From NCBI GenBank assembly GCA_002391525.1, contig DGFE01000108.1:1-25077 (forward strand): a stretch of 25,077 bases of DNA, read 5' to 3'. Under the pieces are notes generated by a model that did not search any database, had not been told where the DNA came from, and saw nothing but the letters and a program-made list of their open reading frames with translations. Both the position numbers and the translations under genes were made by a program. The DNA comes from Competibacteraceae bacterium UBA3908 (GTDB lineage: Bacteria; Pseudomonadota; Gammaproteobacteria; Competibacterales; Competibacteraceae). Position 1 is the first letter of the stretch. Every line of letters starts with the position of its first letter. Below, piece after piece: positions 8,175 to 19,841 of the stretch.

Positions 8175-9137
8175 ATGCCCGACCGTCCCGATGTCGCCGC
8201 CGTCCTCGCCTATCTGCGGGAATTGCAAGATCGGCTGACTCAAGCCCTGGAAATCGCCGACGGTACGGCGACGTTCCGGGAAGACGCCTGGGAACGGCCC
8301 GCGACCGGTGGCGCTCTTGCTGGAGGTGGTCGTACCCGGGTGTTGCGCGAAGGCGCGGTGTTCGAGCAGGCCGGCATCAACCTTTCCCACGTCGCCGGCA
8401 CCCGATTGCCGCCCTCCGCCACCGCCCAGCGTCCGGAACTGGCGGGATGCGGCTTCGAGGCCATGGGCGTGTCGCTGGTGATTCATCCACGCAATCCCCA
8501 TATTCCGACTTCGCACGCCAACATTCGCTTTTTCAACGCGGTCCGGGACGACGCCGAACCGGTCTGGTGGTTCGGCGGCGGTTTCGATCTCACACCTTGC
8601 TACGGTTTCGAGGAGGATTGCGTCCATTGGCACCGCACCGCCAGGGCCGCCTGCGAGCCGTTCGGCGCGGACGTGTATCCCCGCTTCAAACGGTGGTGCG
8701 ACCAGTACTTTTTCCTCAAGCACCGCAACGAGCCGCGCGGCATCGGCGGGCTGTTCTTCGACGATCTCAACGAGTGGGGTTTCGAGCGCTGTTTCGCCTT
8801 CCTGCGCAGCGTCGGCGATCACTATTTACCGGCTTATCTGCCCATCGTGGAGCGACGGCGGGAGCTACCCTACGGCGAACGCGAGCGGGAGTTTCAGCTT
8901 TACCGGCGCGGGCGTTACGTCGAATTCAACCTGGTCTACGACCGGGGTACGCTGTTCGGCCTGCAATCCGGCGGGCGCACCGAATCGATTCTGATGTCGC
9001 TGCCGCCGCGCGTGCGCTGGGAATACGACTGGCGACCGGAACCGGGCACCCCGGAAGCGCGATTGTCCGAATTTTTTCTCCGACCGCGCGACTGGTTGGC
9101 CGGGTTTCCGGACGCGCGGGAAGATCGTCGGGTTTAG
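8175..9137 (+). CDS. hemF: Oxygen-dependent coproporphyrinogen III oxidase
   Basis: HemF oxidatively decarboxylates two propionate groups of coproporphyrinogen III to give protoporphyrinogen IX, using oxygen, in cytoplasmic haem synthesis. From ATG 8175 it has 320 residues (E. coli 299) and closely resembles E. coli HemF throughout: VFEQAGINLSHV, SHANIRFF (113-120), WWFGGGFDLTP (131-141), KHRNEPRGIGGLFFDDLNEW, RGRYVEFNLVYDRGTLFGLQ and GGRTESILMSLPP. A TTG four codons earlier is possible but not needed. Its last four bases overlap the stop of the convergent DUF2789 gene. Its presence indicates an organism that makes haem aerobically. Confidence 0.98.
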   Translation: MPDRPDVAAVLAYLRELQDRLTQALEIADGTATFREDAWERPATGGALAGGGRTRVLREGAVFEQAGINLSHVAGTRLPPSATAQRPELAGCGFEAMGVSLVIHPRNPHIPTSHANIRFFNAVRDDAEPVWWFGGGFDLTPCYGFEEDCVHWHRTARAACEPFGADVYPRFKRWCDQYFFLKHRNEPRGIGGLFFDDLNEWGFERCFAFLRSVGDHYLPAYLPIVERRRELPYGEREREFQLYRRGRYVEFNLVYDRGTLFGLQSGGRTESILMSLPPRVRWEYDWRPEPGTPEARLSEFFLRPRDWLAGFPDAREDRRV

Positions 9138-9382
9138 GTCGCCTCTGGCATCGGGCGTAGCAAGGCGTCCAATTCATCGACCCGCTCGGCCCAGTCCGAA
9201 TCTTCCTCGATGGCCTGCGTCAGAAATTTCGCCTGGGCCGGCGTCCACCATGGCGCTTGCTGGAGTGGAGTTTTCAGATCGAGTGGCCGGTGCCCGCGAA
9301 TGAAATTCTCGATGGCGACGGTGTCGGACGGTAGACCCAGTTGCTCGAACAGGGTGCTCAGATTGTGCGGGGTGGTATCCAT
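9134..9382 (-). CDS. DUF2789 family protein
   Basis: This 82-residue acidic, mostly helical protein has the family look of DUF2789: a start like MDTTPHNLSTLFEQLGLPSD, then FIRGHRPL, and APWWTPAQAKFLTQAIEEDSDWAERVDELDALLR. The function of the family is unknown. The start at 9382 is backed by AGGAGG a few bases upstream on the minus strand. Its 3' end overlaps the hemF stop by four bases in convergent orientation. It lies 55 bases past the end of the sensor kinase gene on the same strand, so readthrough from the two-component operon is possible. Confidence 0.88.
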   Translation of the reverse strand: MDTTPHNLSTLFEQLGLPSDTVAIENFIRGHRPLDLKTPLQQAPWWTPAQAKFLTQAIEEDSDWAERVDELDALLRPMPEAT

Positions 9383-9437
9383 GCGATTCCTCCTGTCGGG
9401 TTTATCTTGGGTGAAAGGCAGGTATATAGGTTCGTCA

Positions 9438-10862
9438 TCAACGCGGCAGTTCCAGCACCGCCTCCAGCCCGCCTTGCGGATGATTGCGCAAGGTCAATTC
9501 TCCACCGTGGGCGCGGGCGACGTTGCGGGCGATGCTCAATCCCAGGCCGGTGCCGCCGGTGTCGCGGCTGCGCGAGCTTTCCAGCCGGTAGAACGGCTCG
9601 AAGACCTTGTCGAGTTCCGCCTCGGGAATGCCCGGACCCTGATCGCGGACGATCAGGGTCAGCCGTTCCGGCGCGTCCGCCACCGTGATCTCGGCGCGCT
9701 GGCCATATTTCAGCGCATTATCCACCAGATTGGTCAGGCAACGCTTCAGCGCCAAGGGCTGGCACCACAAGGGTCGACGGGCCGTCCCGGTAATGCTCAC
9801 CTCGTGACCGGTATCCTCGGCGTCTTCCTGCACGGATTCCAGCAAGGCGTTGAGATCGACTGGCGCCATCGGCTCGGCGTTCTCGCCGCCGCGCAGAAAA
9901 TCCAGCGACGCCTGCGCCATGCGCTGCATGTCGTCGAGATCGGCCTGAAATTTCTCCCGCAGCGGCGAATCGTCCAGCAGTTCGGTCCGCAGCCGCAGCC
10001 GGCTGATGGGCGTCCTGAGGTCGTGGGAAACGGCGGCGAGGATGCGGTCGCGATCCTCGATGTAGCGGATCAACCGCTTCTGCATGGTATTGAAGGCGTG
10101 GGCGGCGCGGCGAACCTCCAACGGTCCGCTCTCGTCCAGCGGCGGGCGGCGAATGTCGCGCCCCAGTTCGGCGGCGGCGTCGGCCAGCACGGCAAGCGGC
10201 CGGGTCAGCGCCCGCACCGCCAGCGCCGCCAGCACCGCGACCGAAACCAGCAGGATCAGCAGGATCAGCAGCAGCCGCGTCGGCCAGGCCATGATCTCCT
10301 CCGGCAACACTTGCTGGAACGTGACCGTCGCGCCGTCGCGCAAGCGGACCTGCACCACGAAATTGCGCAAGCCCAGCATCATGGCGTGCATGCGCCAGCG
10401 CGGCGGCTGGTCGGTCCAGCCGCGCGCCGATGTCGCGGGTTGGTCCTGGGCGAACCGGCGTGGCCGGTCGAACGGTGGAGGCGGCGGTGGCGGCAAGTCG
10501 TCGTTGATTTCCAGTTGAAACGGCCGGGCAAATCCCAACTGCCGGCCCAGCAGGGTGCGGAACAGGGCGGTGTGATAGCGTTCGTCCGGTTCGCCGACGT
10601 TTTCCCAAGGCAGATCGAGACTGATCCGGGTGGGCGGCAGGTCCAGCGCCGTCACCAGCCGCCGGCGTTCGCTGTCGTCCAGACCGTCGAGCAGGTTGAC
10701 GATGGCGGCGATGCGCTGGGCGACGTGACCGCCGATGGCGTGGTAAAGCGCCTGCTCGCGGTCCTGCAACAGGATCGCCGCGCTCAGCAATTGGGCCAGC
10801 ACCAGCCCGCCGGTCAGAAACAGCAGCAACCGGCCGAACAGGGATTGCGGCAACAGGCGCAT
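9438..10862 (-). CDS. Sensor histidine kinase (EnvZ/CpxA-like)
   Basis: This 474-residue inner-membrane sensor has TM1 at about 9-33, a periplasmic domain at about 34-192 and TM2 at about 195-217. The periplasmic domain contains seven consecutive prolines at 124-130. A HAMP linker follows (about 218-270), then a DHp helix with phosphoacceptor H280 in AVSHDLRTPISRLR. The ATP-binding domain has its N box at NLVDNALKYG (378-387), DQGPGIP (407-413), FEPFYRLE and GGTGLGLSIA (436-445). All kinase motifs are intact. The start ATG at 10862 overlaps the regulator stop by one base (TGATG), so it is coupled to the response regulator. A much longer open frame reaching 11687 crosses the regulator gene out of frame and is not real. 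The stimulus is not readable; an envelope signal is likely. Confidence 0.95.
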   Translation of the reverse strand: MRLLPQSLFGRLLLFLTGGLVLAQLLSAAILLQDREQALYHAIGGHVAQRIAAIVNLLDGLDDSERRRLVTALDLPPTRISLDLPWENVGEPDERYHTALFRTLLGRQLGFARPFQLEINDDLPPPPPPPFDRPRRFAQDQPATSARGWTDQPPRWRMHAMMLGLRNFVVQVRLRDGATVTFQQVLPEEIMAWPTRLLLILLILLVSVAVLAALAVRALTRPLAVLADAAAELGRDIRRPPLDESGPLEVRRAAHAFNTMQKRLIRYIEDRDRILAAVSHDLRTPISRLRLRTELLDDSPLREKFQADLDDMQRMAQASLDFLRGGENAEPMAPVDLNALLESVQEDAEDTGHEVSITGTARRPLWCQPLALKRCLTNLVDNALKYGQRAEITVADAPERLTLIVRDQGPGIPEAELDKVFEPFYRLESSRSRDTGGTGLGLSIARNVARAHGGELTLRNHPQGGLEAVLELPR

Positions 10863-11572
10863 CAGAATTCCCGGTTGACGTGGGCCGCCAGCAGATAGCC
10901 CTCGTTGCGGACGGTCTTGATGATGACGGCCTCGCGGGGATCGTCGCGCAAGCGCCGGCGCAGCCGGCTGACCTGCACGTCGATGCTGCGGTCGAACGGT
11001 GTAGCCTCGCGGCCCTGGGTCAAATCCAGCAGCTGGTCGCGGTTCAACACCCGCTGTGGATGATCCAGGAACACCCGCAGCAACCGGTAATCGCTGGCGC
11101 CCAGGGGGACCAGCACACCGTCCGGGGCGACGAGTTGGCGAGCATCCACGTCCAGCGTCCAGCCGGCGAAGTGGAAGCGCCGCGCCTCGCCCGGCTCGGC
11201 GGGAACATTGCGGGCGCGGCGCAGGATGCTCTTGATCCGCGCCAGCAACTCGCGCGGATTGAACGGCTTGGGCAGATAGTCGTCGGCGCCCATTTCCAGC
11301 CCGACGATGCGGTCGGTATCGTCGCCGCGGGCGGTCAGCATGATGATCGGGATGGGCGAGCGGGCGCGCAGAGTGCGGCACAGCACCAGCCCATCGTCGC
11401 CGGGCAGCATCAGATCGAGGATGATCAGGTCCACCGGCCCCTGCTCCAGCGCGGCCCACAGTCCGCGACCGTCGGCCACGCCGGTCACCCGGAAGCCGTT
11501 GCGGCCCAGATAGTCGGCCAGCAGTTCGCGCAGGCCCGGATCGTCGTCCACGATGAGGAGATGGTCGCTCAT
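10862..11572 (-). CDS. OmpR/PhoB-family response regulator
   Basis: This 236-residue regulator has a receiver domain with acidic pocket D9-D11, phosphorylation site D53 in LIILDLMLPG, T80 and K102 (LPKPF). A winged-helix DNA-binding domain follows (about 135-230) and includes RSIDVQVSRLRRRLRDDP and IIKTVRNEGYLL, the usual OmpR-family recognition region. The start is set at ATG 11572 (MSDHLLIVDDD); the longer open frame upstream has no family similarity. It is the first gene of the two-gene operon with the kinase and faces away from the Uma2 and Spy-like genes, which makes those genes candidates for its control. Confidence 0.96.
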   Translation of the reverse strand: MSDHLLIVDDDPGLRELLADYLGRNGFRVTGVADGRGLWAALEQGPVDLIILDLMLPGDDGLVLCRTLRARSPIPIIMLTARGDDTDRIVGLEMGADDYLPKPFNPRELLARIKSILRRARNVPAEPGEARRFHFAGWTLDVDARQLVAPDGVLVPLGASDYRLLRVFLDHPQRVLNRDQLLDLTQGREATPFDRSIDVQVSRLRRRLRDDPREAVIIKTVRNEGYLLAAHVNREF

Positions 11573-11603
11573 GAGGTTGGGTATCGCGGTGAAGGATGAT
11601 GGG

Positions 11604-11609
11604 ATTGTA
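11604..11609 (-). promoter_or_regulatory. Candidate -10 box of the two-component operon
   Basis: On the minus strand TACAAT lies 32 bases before the regulator start. A partial -35 match (TGAAAC) sits about 19 bases further up, which is long. Nearby, CCGGGA-ttt-TCCCGG (11641-11655) is a 6-bp palindrome between the divergent genes that could be an operator. Confidence 0.35.
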
Positions 11610-11707
11610 GACTGCCGGCGAAACGGGAGTTTCAGCGGGTCCGGGATTTTCCCGGCCAACATGACCGAAATCGCTTGCCTCGTCCAAGGCCGATCATGAG
11701 GAGAGAT

Positions 11708-12271
11708 ATGCCGAATACCGCCGAAAAACTCACGCTGTACGATGAACTGATGACGCTACCGGATAACGTCGTGGGCGAAATTATCGCCGGTCGGCTTTAC
11801 GCCCAACCCCGGCCAGCCGGGAAGCACACGTTGGCGCATTCCGGATTGCACGGCGAGATCGACGGCCCGTTTCACAAAGGCCGAGGCGGTCCCGGCGGCT
11901 GGTGGATTCTCATCGAACCGGAAATCCATTTTGTCCGCGACACCGAGGTAGCGGTCCCCGACTTGGCCGGCTGGCGCCGGGAACGGATGCCGATCTTGCC
12001 GAAGGATCACCGTTTTGAAGTCGTGCCCGACTGGGTGTGCGAAGTCCTTTCGCCCAGCACCGCCCAGAAGGATCGGGCGCTGAAACTGCCGCTTTACGCC
12101 CGGTTCGGCGTGCCGCACGCCTGGCTGGTGGACCCGCTGGCCCGCACGCTGGAGGCGTTCGAGTTGCGCGATGGTCTATGGAGCCTGACGGGAGTGTTCA
12201 AGGACGAGGACACGGTCGCCGCGCCGCCGTTCGCCGCCGTGCCCTTCGATTTGACGGTACTGTGGGGCTGA
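11708..12271 (+). CDS. Uma2-family (DUF820) PD-(D/E)XK nuclease-fold protein
   Basis: This protein has 187 residues from ATG 11708, chosen for the AGGAGA just upstream. It has the family core: VVGEIIAGRLY, IEPEIHF, VAVPDLAGWRRERMP with D85, then PDWVCEVLSPSTAQKDR with E112, followed by LYARFGVPHAWLVDP and a beta-rich C-terminus. These form the restriction-endonuclease-like active-site pattern D...ExL...K. Uma2 proteins are very common in cyanobacteria and environmental bacteria, often in many copies, and their biological role is not known. The gene sits between the two-component operon (divergent) and the Spy-like gene (same strand, 94 bases downstream). Confidence 0.9.
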   Translation: MPNTAEKLTLYDELMTLPDNVVGEIIAGRLYAQPRPAGKHTLAHSGLHGEIDGPFHKGRGGPGGWWILIEPEIHFVRDTEVAVPDLAGWRRERMPILPKDHRFEVVPDWVCEVLSPSTAQKDRALKLPLYARFGVPHAWLVDPLARTLEAFELRDGLWSLTGVFKDEDTVAAPPFAAVPFDLTVLWG

Positions 12272-12279
12272 CATAAATC

Positions 12280-12316
12280 GTTACAAAAATCCCTTCCCGG
12301 CAAAATCCCGGTTACA
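12280..12316 (+). promoter_or_regulatory. Paired direct repeats before the Spy-like gene
   Basis: GTTACA occurs at 12280-12285 and 12311-12316, and AAAATCCC at 12286-12293 and 12302-12309. Such paired sites are the form of OmpR-family operators, and the regulator gene is close by; binding is inference. A weak promoter, TTGACG (12251-12256) with TAAATC (12274-12279) at 17 bases, overlaps the end of the Uma2 gene. Confidence 0.35.
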
Positions 12317-12365
12317 TGCGCGGGGTCTAATAGTCCCCGAAGCAACCCAATACGAGGAATCGAAC

Positions 12366-12938
12366 ATGAAACCGTTACGCAAAAAACTGTTGACCGCCGC
12401 CGCGGTCGTGGGCCTGGGATTAACCACTGTCGCTTTCGCCGGCCCCTGGGGCGGCTATGGCCCGATGGGCGGCGGTATGGGCGATTGCCCGATGATGGGC
12501 GGCGGACCCATGATGGGGCACGGGCCAATGGGCGGCCGGTCGATGCGAGGCGGCGACCCGCAGCAGCGCATGGCCATGATGCAGCAGTTCCACGCCGAGC
12601 GGATGGAGTTGCTGGCGGCGCGGTTGAAGCTGAAACCCGAACAGGACACCGCCTGGAAAGCGTTTCTCGGCGCGCAGGACGCTCACCACGCGGAAATGAT
12701 GAAAATCCGGCAGGAGATGCGGGACCGGGAAACCACCGCCACGGCCCAGTTTGAGGAAAAGATCCAGGGCATGGAGCAGCATCTGGCCAGCATGAAGACC
12801 ATGGCCAAGACTGCCGGCGATCTGTACGCCACGCTCGATCCGACCCAGAAGAAGGTGATGGATGACTTCTTCACGAATCGACCGATGCGCGGCATGATGC
12901 GGGGCCAGGCCGGTCAGCCGACCCCGCCGGCCCAATAA
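12366..12938 (+). CDS. Spy/CpxP-like periplasmic stress protein
   Basis: This 190-residue protein has a signal peptide (MKPLRKKLLTAAAVVGLGLT, cleavage likely after AFA at residue 25), then a Gly/Met-rich segment with several MGGG and GPMM units (about 26-62). A helical domain follows, with an LTxxQ-like motif in LKLKPEQ and a second in LDPTQKKVMDDFF. This is the pattern of the Spy/CpxP/heavy-metal-resistor family, periplasmic ATP-independent chaperones or metal-responsive proteins. The many methionines and histidines could bind copper or silver. The start is supported by GAGGAA (12354-12359). A strong terminator follows, so it probably ends its transcription unit. Control by the neighbouring OmpR-type regulator is likely by analogy with Cpx but is not shown. 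Confidence 0.9.
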   Translation: MKPLRKKLLTAAAVVGLGLTTVAFAGPWGGYGPMGGGMGDCPMMGGGPMMGHGPMGGRSMRGGDPQQRMAMMQQFHAERMELLAARLKLKPEQDTAWKAFLGAQDAHHAEMMKIRQEMRDRETTATAQFEEKIQGMEQHLASMKTMAKTAGDLYATLDPTQKKVMDDFFTNRPMRGMMRGQAGQPTPPAQ

Positions 12939-12967
12939 CGGCAAACCCGTTTATCCGGCTGATCGAT

Positions 12968-13003
12968 GGGCGACACTCGCCGAGTGTCGCCCTTGTCTTT
13001 TTT
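12968..13003 (+). terminator. Rho-independent terminator after the Spy-like gene
   Basis: GGGCGACACTC (12968-12978) pairs perfectly with GAGTGTCGCCC (12982-12992) over a 3-base loop, an 11-bp GC-rich stem, and is followed by TTGTCTTTTTT. It lies 30 bases after the stop codon. Confidence 0.92.
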
Positions 13004-13122
13004 GCGGAATCGCGCCGTTTTCCCTACTCTTTCCCGCCTGTTCGATGCCCGACTGTTTTAGAATAAACCCGTAAATTTGTTGCGCTAATCAACCCGGCGG
13101 CACTACAAAGAAGGTAAGGGCG

Positions 13123-16584
<3,462 letters not shown>

Positions 16585-16665
16585 AATTCGGGTTCGGCCA
16601 AGGAAATTCGCCTGTGGTTGAGGCGCTCCCGCGGATCGTGGCAGGCAAACTTGCCATTGAATCGG

Positions 16666-18051
16666 TTACCCGTCGGCGGTTCGATCACCGCCCGGATTCC
16701 TCAGCCAACCGGCGGGCATCCGCGCCGCCACGAACGCGACGAACAGCAGGCAGGCCAGCGCTCCATATGCCAGCAGCCACGGCAGCGACGTCCGAAATAC
16801 CCCGATCTCGTCGCCGGGCGAACCGGCCCCCTCGCGCAGCAGCGCCAGCAAACCCGCGTACAGCAGGCCGAGCGCGCCGTAGCCGAGGTTGAACGCCAGT
16901 CCCTTGAAGCTGAGCACCGTCGCCCGCCGGGCCGAATCGGTGACGGCGTTGAGGTAGTGGCTGACCAGATAGCCGGTCAGCAACAGCACCACGTGCAGCA
17001 GCACGACCGGCAGCAACCCCAGGCCGAACGGCAACACCAGCGCCGCCCCGGCCAGCCCCGGCAGGCACAACAGCGTCAGCAACGCGAAGCTGAACCGCGG
17101 CGATTGCCGGCCCAGCGCCGGCGCCCAGCGGGCGATGCCGACGCCCAGCAGGGCAATACCGGCGCCGATCAGACCGAAGCTGGCGTCCGGCAGGCCGATC
17201 AGGCGGAAATAGGTGCTGTTCAGGGTCACGAACAGCCGGCAGAGGTGATCGAACAGCATCCCGCCGAGGATGACCGCCAGCGCGAATGGAGTGGTCAGAA
17301 TCCAGCGACCCGCGTCCAGGGTCAGCCGCGACGCCGCCAGGACGGACGACAACAAGCCGCCAGTGCGTGCTGGCCGCCCGCCCGGTTCCGTCATCCCCAG
17401 CGCCGCCCACCACGCCCCCAGCGCGGTAAGCAACGTCAGATACAACGGAAAGCGCATCGTGATTTGCGGGTCGAGCGAAATCTCCCAGCCCAATCTCCGC
17501 AGCAATCCTTGCAAGGCCGCGGCGTCGTAGATCAGCGCGCCGAGCGCCAGCGCCGCCACGAAGGCCAGCGAGTTCCAGCGCATCAACACCGCCAGCACCC
17601 GTGGCCAGTCCGCCGCCCGACCACGCGCCTTCAGGCTGTCGTAGGCCAGCGCCTCGTCGGCGCCGCTGGCCAGCGCCTCGGCCAGACCGCTGAGCAGGCG
17701 GTTGAGCAGGAACGCCGCGAACACCATCCGTGGATTGCCCAGCGGCACGAAGCACAGCAGCGCGATTTCTACCACCATGATCGCCCCGGACGCCACCACC
17801 AGCGCGCGTCGACCGATGGCGTCGGCCAAGGCCCCGGACGGCACTTCGCACAGCACGATGGCCGCGGCCCAGACCGCGTTCAACACGGCGAACTGGCCGA
17901 CGCTCAGGCCGAAATCGAGAAACAGCACCGCGAACACCGGGTAGTAGAAGCGCACCCCGAACAGTAGCCGGAACGCCAGAAAACGACGGATGTTCGGGAT
18001 GGCGAAAGGCGAAGTGGACTGGATGGCTGGCGGATTGCCGATGTCGTTCAT
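16666..18051 (-). CDS. Major facilitator superfamily transporter
   Basis: This 461-residue membrane protein has about 12 hydrophobic helices. The loop between helices 2 and 3 carries the MFS signature, here EVPSGALADAIGRRALV, and a second half begins after a cytoplasmic loop near residue 230 (TEPGGRPARTGG). The start is placed at ATG 18051 (MNDIGNPPAIQ), giving a short cytoplasmic lead before the first helix; a TTG 60 bases upstream gives an atypical extension. The ribosome site (AAAGAAA) is weak. The overall look is of the MFS_1 type found in drug or metabolite exporters; the substrate is unknown. Its 3' end is 81 bases from the glgB stop, convergent, and it is divergent from the cysteine-rich gene. 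Confidence 0.92.
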   Translation of the reverse strand: MNDIGNPPAIQSTSPFAIPNIRRFLAFRLLFGVRFYYPVFAVLFLDFGLSVGQFAVLNAVWAAAIVLCEVPSGALADAIGRRALVVASGAIMVVEIALLCFVPLGNPRMVFAAFLLNRLLSGLAEALASGADEALAYDSLKARGRAADWPRVLAVLMRWNSLAFVAALALGALIYDAAALQGLLRRLGWEISLDPQITMRFPLYLTLLTALGAWWAALGMTEPGGRPARTGGLLSSVLAASRLTLDAGRWILTTPFALAVILGGMLFDHLCRLFVTLNSTYFRLIGLPDASFGLIGAGIALLGVGIARWAPALGRQSPRFSFALLTLLCLPGLAGAALVLPFGLGLLPVVLLHVVLLLTGYLVSHYLNAVTDSARRATVLSFKGLAFNLGYGALGLLYAGLLALLREGAGSPGDEIGVFRTSLPWLLAYGALACLLFVAFVAARMPAGWLRNPGGDRTADG

Positions 18052-18143
18052 GGTTTCTTTTGACGCAACCCAGGCAACTGTGAACCCTCTAATCCTTACG
18101 GCGAAACTCAACCACGATTATCGCCATCATTTTGGGAGCGGCC

Positions 18144-19079
18144 ATGAATGTAAGTTCCACCCCGGCGACATCGCGGACCTGTCTGATCTGCAATGCACCG
18201 CTCCCTTTCAACCCGGTGCGGACCGGCAATCTTTGTGGTCGCGGAGAGTGCGACTGGCGCTATTCCCTGCTGCGACGACAGCAAAAGGTTTGCACGATAT
18301 GCGGCCGCCCGCTTTCCGCGCCGGAGTTGCCCACCCGCATTTGCGCTAACCCCGAATGCCAGCGAACGGCCCTCGCGGATTTCGCGCGGCAAGTGCACGA
18401 GCGCAATCAGGCCCGAACCGCCGCCTTGATCCAGCAGGAAATCGAGCAGGCGTCGCGATTGCGCGATCAGGTGATCGACACGTTTGGCCTCCGGGAACCG
18501 GAATCATTCCCTTTGGTGGTGATCCCCGCCTGCACGCTCGGGATCACCAGGCTGCCCGAACAGCGCCGTCGTGCTTTTCGCGACCACCTGAGTGACGTCA
18601 TCGGCCAGGCGGCCGTTCCGCCGGCTGCGCCGATCCGCGAACCGGAACAGGTGGCGCCGGCACCCGTTGCGGCGTCCCGCGCCCAGGCCGCGCTGGGAAT
18701 GGCATGCTCCCGTTGCCAGGGATTCTGCTGTGAAGGGGGAGGCGATCACGCCTACCTGAAAGTCGAGACCATCCGACGCTACCTGGCCGAACATCCCGAC
18801 CAGCGGCCCGACGACGTGCTCGCCGCCTATCTGGACCGGGTGGGCCATCGGACTTATCAGGGATCGTGCATTTACCATCAGGCCGATGGTTGTGCCCTGC
18901 CCCGGGAGATGCGCTCGGACCTCTGCAACCGGCACTTCTGCAAGGCGCTGCATGAATTCCAGCGGAATCTCCCCGCCACCGGTCCGATCCGCGCCTTTTT
19001 CGTGGCCGCGAATTACGGCGCGATCCAAAAAGCGGCGCTCGTCCATGAAAACCAGATGTTGAGCGTCCCGACGATCTAG
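18144..19079 (+). CDS. Cysteine-rich protein: two zinc-ribbon modules plus a YkgJ-like CxxCxxxCC cluster
   Basis: This protein has 311 residues from ATG 18144, supported by GGGAG upstream. The N-terminus holds two matching four-cysteine modules, C13-x2-C16-x14-C31-x4-C36 and C50-x2-C53-x13-C67-x4-C72. A charged helical region (about 76-115) and a Pro/Ala linker (about 155-185) follow. The C-terminal part has C188-x2-C191-x3-C195-C196, then C242, C250, C261 and C266, similar in spacing to YkgJ/UPF0153-type metal or Fe-S binding domains. I do not recognise the full architecture. It could be a metal-dependent regulator or maturation factor. It is divergent from the MFS gene and converges on the hemerythrin gene (29 bases between stops). 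Confidence 0.82.
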   Translation: MNVSSTPATSRTCLICNAPLPFNPVRTGNLCGRGECDWRYSLLRRQQKVCTICGRPLSAPELPTRICANPECQRTALADFARQVHERNQARTAALIQQEIEQASRLRDQVIDTFGLREPESFPLVVIPACTLGITRLPEQRRRAFRDHLSDVIGQAAVPPAAPIREPEQVAPAPVAASRAQAALGMACSRCQGFCCEGGGDHAYLKVETIRRYLAEHPDQRPDDVLAAYLDRVGHRTYQGSCIYHQADGCALPREMRSDLCNRHFCKALHEFQRNLPATGPIRAFFVAANYGAIQKAALVHENQMLSVPTI

Positions 19080-19108
19080 GACGCCATGCGCGCCCATGTT
19101 GTCGGAAC

Positions 19109-19663
19109 TCAGGTCCAGGCTTCCCGTTCCAGCGTTTCCAGCAGCGCCCGATACTTCGGTTTCGTGCCGGTACCGATATCCTCCCGCTCGATCCGCTCGA
19201 ACGCCGCGACCAGCTGGTCCTGCGCCTCCGGCGGGATGATCCGCGTGGCCATCTGGAACAGGATATTGTTTTCCTTTTGAATGTGCTGGCGCAGCAGTTC
19301 GACGTACTGGTAGACGGTGGCCACGATCAGGGTCCGGGCCGTATCGTCTCCGGCCTGCCACCGCCGCACCGCCTCGCGCACCAGGCCGCTGTACTCGCGG
19401 CCCTGGCTGTGCTCGTGCAGCAGCGCCACGATGGGGCCGGTGCGTTCCGGCATTCCGTGCGCCACCAGCGCCGGGAACAGCGCGCCTTCTTCCTTGCGGT
19501 GATGGCAGCCGTCGGTGAACGCCAGGTTGAAGTCCACGGCCTCCAGGAACAGTTCGGGCCGTGTCGCGCGCCCCTGCTCCAGTTTTTGCGCGGCCGCCTC
19601 CAGGGCATTCAGCAGGCGTTCGATCAGTTGGTGTTCTTCCATCAGGATGTCGGTGGCTTTCAT
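19109..19663 (-). CDS. Hemerythrin HHE-domain protein
   Basis: This 184-residue four-helix-bundle protein has the ligands of a hemerythrin-like di-iron site spread over the helices: H11 (MEEHQLIERLL), H54/H55 with E58/E59 (CHHRKEEGALFPAL), H83/H85 (LLHEHSQGREY), and H127 with E131 (LRQHIQKENNILFQMA). Such cytoplasmic proteins bind oxygen or nitric oxide, or hold iron for Fe-S repair. The closest general look is to the HHE proteins that have LRxHIxKEExxLF in the last helix. The start at 19663 follows GGAGGA. The C-terminal 40 residues continue as a charged helix. It is divergent from mfd, with 222 bases between them. Confidence 0.93.
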   Translation of the reverse strand: MKATDILMEEHQLIERLLNALEAAAQKLEQGRATRPELFLEAVDFNLAFTDGCHHRKEEGALFPALVAHGMPERTGPIVALLHEHSQGREYSGLVREAVRRWQAGDDTARTLIVATVYQYVELLRQHIQKENNILFQMATRIIPPEAQDQLVAAFERIEREDIGTGTKPKYRALLETLEREAWT

Positions 19664-19841
19664 CGGTTCCTCCAGTGGGGACGATTCGGGCTGGGTGGCG
19701 TCCAGCGAGGTGGAACGGCGGCGTCGCGTCCCGTGGAGGCGAACGCGGACAAGCTGCTTGTCGATGTCGTTTCGAGTCGATAGTGCCTGGAATTGGTTCG
19801 GAATTTTATCCTCCTATCAGCCGTTCGGATTTTAGCGCCAG

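Noticed and set aside
9438..11687. A single 749-codon minus-strand gene covering kinase and regulator
   Set aside because: Its first 275 or so residues are the regulator gene read out of frame. The real kinase starts at 10862, directly overlapping the regulator stop.
12960..13004. Possible riboswitch or leader structure before glgB
   Set aside because: The stem followed by a T run is explained by termination of the Spy-like gene; no further structured leader was visible up to glgB.
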